Part shown: piece after piece, positions 5,846 through 8,356 of the stretch
Layout: each line of letters starts with the position of its first letter
Numbering within the stretch: the first letter of the stretch is position 1
Assembly: GCA_012522615.1 (NCBI GenBank)
Contig: JAAYKB010000199.1
Span: 1 to 8,356 of the forward strand
Reading direction: 5' to 3'
Length of the DNA stretch: 8,356 bases
DNA from: Clostridiales bacterium
GTDB taxonomy: Bacteria; Bacillota; Clostridia; Oscillospirales; Acutalibacteraceae
Made by a program: the position numbers and the translations under genes
Notes under the pieces: model-generated
The model's database searches: none
What the model saw: only the letters and a program-made list of their open reading frames with translations
What the model was told of the DNA's origin: nothing

Positions 5846-8134
5846 ATGTTTTATAATGAGTGGATATTGTCTAATGATGAATATGACCACGATAGAAGGC
5901 AGAGCCGCAATGCCCTGTTTACGATCGGGAACGGTTATTTGGGTATTCGGGGATTTTTCGAAGAGGACGAAGTAACCTTGGAATCAAACGGCGGCATTTA
6001 TATGGCTGGCGTGACCGGCAGGGGGACTTATGACGCGTGGGAAGGAAAAAGCGGCGAGCTTTGTAACATGCCCAATATTTTCAGGGTATCGTTAAGATGC
6101 GGCGGGGAAAGGGTTGACGGTTTTTCATCCATATCCGACTTTAAACAAACCCTTAATATGCAGAAGGCGTCATATTCAAGGCAATATATCTGGACTACCT
6201 CCCAAGGCAGCCGTATTGAGGTTGCGTTCGAGCGCTTTGCCGGTGCGGCCGATATTCCTAAGATCGGCCAGCGGATTATTGTAAAAGCGCTTGACCCAGT
6301 GGACTTGTCTTTGTCCGCCCTTTTGGACAGCAATGTCACCAACTTAAACGCCGACAGCTTTGCGACCCCGCGGCCAGTTCAACCGGGAAGAAATCATTTT
6401 GTAAAAAGAAATGTCAAAACATCTTCACTCTCGGTCATTTTGGATGATCCGGATTCCACCGTTTTATATTTTGCGCAGCAAGCGACAGCCAAGGTCAACG
6501 GAAATCCTGTTGCAAAAAAAGATTTCATCTCGGATAATGCCTGCGGGGCCATATACGATTGCTCGCTCAAAGCGGGAGATATTTTAACGGTCGAAAAGGT
6601 GATATACGTCGCTTCATCGCTGGATGACGATGTAGACGCCGCACAGGCCGTTGCCGGTTTCTTGTCCGGCGATGTCGGTTTCGAACAGGAGTTTCGCGCC
6701 CACTGTACGGCTTGGCTTAGCGCATGGGAGACGGCGAATATTAAAATCGATACCGATACAAACGATGACGCCGCTCTTCGCTATAATATTTTTGAACTGC
6801 TGTGCGTCTGTCCGCGCCATACCGACCGTGTCGGTATCGGGGCGCGCGGGCTGACGGGGGAGATGTATGAGGGCTGTATTTTCTGGGACAACGAGATTTT
6901 TGTGCTTCCCTTTTTCCAGTATACGAATCCTCAGGTTGTCAGAAAGCAACTGACCTTCCGCTACCATACGCTGGACGCTGCCCGGCGGCATGCAAAGAGA
7001 AATTGGTTCGAAGGGGCAATGTATCCGTGGCAGGTAAACAATAAAGGTATCGAGCAGACCCCTTACGAATGCGGAGCGTTTTATGCCATCCATATAGTCG
7101 CCGATATTGCATTTGCGGTATGCCGTTACTGGGAAGTGACCGGCGACGACGAATTTATGGTGTCTTACGGGACCGAAATACTGTACGAAACGGCGCGATT
7201 CTGGCGCAGCCGCTGCGATTTTTCGGAGCTTGACGGCAAGTATCATATCCGAGCTGTCCGAGGCCCGAACGAATACGACGTTTATGTAAACAACAACGCA
7301 TATACAAACTATATGGCGGCCAATAATTTGCGGTCGGTTAAACAGGTCTTTGATAATCTGTCGGGCAGCCACCCCAAGGAGATCGAACGCCTGATGAACA
7401 AACTTGGAGCGACGCGGCAGGAGATAGATTTATTTAATGAAATCGCAGACAAAATAATAATCCCCTACGATGAGAAAAAAGGCCTGATTTTAGAGGACGA
7501 TACATACACGCAAAGACGTTCCCTGGATTTAAAACGCGCCAAGCCCACCGGTCAGCGAATCATTGATTCCACCATGCCGTATGAAGCGCTTCCGCTGTAT
7601 CAGGTGACCAAGCAGGCGGATACCGTTCTGCTTTGCTGCCTGTATCCCAACGATTTCACACAGCAGCAAAAGAAAAACGTTTATTTCTATTACGAACCGC
7701 GTACCGCCCATGACAGCTCTCTCAGCTACGCGCCCCATGCAATTTTATCCTCTCAGATTGGCCTTAAAGAAGAGGCGTACGGTTATTTTGAAAAATCCGC
7801 CTATCTTGATATCAGCGACCGCCAGCTCAATACCATCAGCGGGCTGCACTTTGCTAATTTCGGCGGGACATGGCAGGCGGTATTTCACGGATTTTGCGGC
7901 ATTTCGGACGACCATGGCAAGGTAAGCATAAAACCCTCACTGCCGGACAAATGGAACCGTGTTACCCTGAATTGTTTTATGTACGGGAGCGTATTGCAGA
8001 TTACGATTGATAAATCCTCTGTTGTCGTGCATAAGAAAAAATCAGGCCCGAACCCGCTTATTGTCAGGATAGAAGGAGGCGACTATCTGGTGGGGGGCGA
8101 GCCGCTGCGTGTAACCCTTGGAGAAAGGTTATAA
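5846..8134 (+). CDS. GH65 family glycoside phosphorylase (alpha-glucoside, specificity unassigned)
   Basis: A 762-residue inverting phosphorylase, expected to split an alpha-glucosidic bond with phosphate and release beta-glucose 1-phosphate. Domains: N-terminal beta-sandwich (~1-260, with LFTIGNGYLGIRG), an alpha/alpha barrel (~290-685) and a C-terminal jelly roll. The general acid is E476 in RGPNEYDVYVNNNAYTN. GLTGEMYEGCIFWDNEIF (335-352) forms the glucose pocket. Phosphate-site motifs are TKQAD (588-592) and YEPRTAHDSSLS (616-627). GGTWQAV is also present. The family covers maltose, trehalose, kojibiose, nigerose and glucosylglycerol phosphorylases; the aglycone loop after YPWQ (NNKGIEQTPYECGAFYAIHI) does not let me choose. 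ATG 5846 is preferred, with AAGGA 13 bases upstream. GTG 5822 would add 8 residues but lacks a clear site. The gene is followed 22 bases later by beta-phosphoglucomutase, which uses its product. Family call is firm. Confidence 0.93.
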   Translation: MFYNEWILSNDEYDHDRRQSRNALFTIGNGYLGIRGFFEEDEVTLESNGGIYMAGVTGRGTYDAWEGKSGELCNMPNIFRVSLRCGGERVDGFSSISDFKQTLNMQKASYSRQYIWTTSQGSRIEVAFERFAGAADIPKIGQRIIVKALDPVDLSLSALLDSNVTNLNADSFATPRPVQPGRNHFVKRNVKTSSLSVILDDPDSTVLYFAQQATAKVNGNPVAKKDFISDNACGAIYDCSLKAGDILTVEKVIYVASSLDDDVDAAQAVAGFLSGDVGFEQEFRAHCTAWLSAWETANIKIDTDTNDDAALRYNIFELLCVCPRHTDRVGIGARGLTGEMYEGCIFWDNEIFVLPFFQYTNPQVVRKQLTFRYHTLDAARRHAKRNWFEGAMYPWQVNNKGIEQTPYECGAFYAIHIVADIAFAVCRYWEVTGDDEFMVSYGTEILYETARFWRSRCDFSELDGKYHIRAVRGPNEYDVYVNNNAYTNYMAANNLRSVKQVFDNLSGSHPKEIERLMNKLGATRQEIDLFNEIADKIIIPYDEKKGLILEDDTYTQRRSLDLKRAKPTGQRIIDSTMPYEALPLYQVTKQADTVLLCCLYPNDFTQQQKKNVYFYYEPRTAHDSSLSYAPHAILSSQIGLKEEAYGYFEKSAYLDISDRQLNTISGLHFANFGGTWQAVFHGFCGISDDHGKVSIKPSLPDKWNRVTLNCFMYGSVLQITIDKSSVVVHKKKSGPNPLIVRIEGGDYLVGGEPLRVTLGERL

Positions 8135-8156
8135 ATATAACTGAGAGGAAAACGTA

Positions 8157-8356
8157 ATGAAGGCTAAGTCATTTCTGTTCGATTTGGACGGCGTTCTGAC
8201 CGATACCGCCCGCTATCATTATATTGCTTGGAAGAATCTCTGCGACGATTTGGGACTGAAGTTTGATAAAACAGACAACCACCGTTTGTTGGGGATAAGC
8301 AGGCTTCGTTCGCTGGAGACTATACTAGAATTAAACGGTTGTGCTTCACGGTATGA
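8157..8356 (+). CDS. pgmB: Beta-phosphoglucomutase, N-terminal part (cut by the right edge)
   Basis: The first 66 codons of a HAD-superfamily mutase that converts beta-glucose 1-phosphate to glucose 6-phosphate; the full protein is normally about 210-220 residues. The HAD motif FDLDGVLTDTARYHYIAW places the nucleophile at D9 and the acid/base at D11. H21 and W25 follow as in beta-phosphoglucomutases. LLGISRLRSLETIL (44-57) matches the family's substrate-specificity segment (usually KGVSRxxSL). AGAGG lies 8 bases before the ATG, and only 22 bases separate the gene from the GH65 stop codon, so the two are co-transcribed. The pairing supports the GH65 call, because GH65 enzymes make the beta anomer that this mutase needs. 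No stop is seen before the edge. Confidence 0.92.
   Translation, partial: MKAKSFLFDLDGVLTDTARYHYIAWKNLCDDLGLKFDKTDNHRLLGISRLRSLETILELNGCASRY

Noticed and set aside
6614..7372. 252-codon open frame on the minus strand inside the GH65 gene
   Set aside because: It is opposite the most conserved part of GH65 (pocket and general acid motifs) and has no domain of its own; it is a shadow frame.
1..8356. CRISPR array, tRNA, rRNA, insertion sequence or phage genes
   Set aside because: No regularly spaced repeats, cloverleaf-like sequence, transposase frame or terminal inverted repeats were seen on either strand.

Overview
The window looks like a carbohydrate-use locus from a low- to mid-GC Gram-positive bacterium, most likely an anaerobic Clostridia-type member of the Bacillota. 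The evidence is purine-rich Shine-Dalgarno sites, several GTG starts, an AraC-type sensor/regulator, and the pairing of a GH65 phosphorylase with beta-phosphoglucomutase. Species cannot be read from the sequence.

Layout. Two divergent blocks are separated by a 278-bp AT-rich intergenic region (3615-3892). On the minus strand, reading leftward, lie two tandem GH16-type glucanase-fold genes (3614-2646 and 2616-1600), an AraC-family regulator (1433-261), a strong stem-loop with a T-run (143-101), and the first 28 codons of another, probably membrane-anchored protein that runs off the left edge (85-1). On the plus strand lie a GH20 beta-N-acetylhexosaminidase (3893-5743), a GH65 glycoside phosphorylase (5846-8134) and the first 66 codons of beta-phosphoglucomutase (8157 to the right edge). 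A compact 9-bp hairpin sits between GH20 and GH65. I see no tRNA, rRNA, CRISPR array, insertion sequence or phage gene.

How the genes may work together (inference). None of the five enzymes shows a signal peptide, so the set looks cytoplasmic and would need imported oligosaccharides. GH16 would cut internal beta-linkages, GH20 would release terminal beta-HexNAc, and GH65 would phosphorolyse an alpha-glucosidic bond to beta-glucose 1-phosphate, which beta-phosphoglucomutase turns into glucose 6-phosphate without spending ATP on the phosphorylated glucose. Each family call is well supported by catalytic motifs. The exact substrates are not readable. The most unusual points are a tandem pair of diverged, apparently cytoplasmic GH16 proteins sharing a beta-rich N-terminal domain, and the pairing of a hexosaminidase with an alpha-glucoside phosphorylase.
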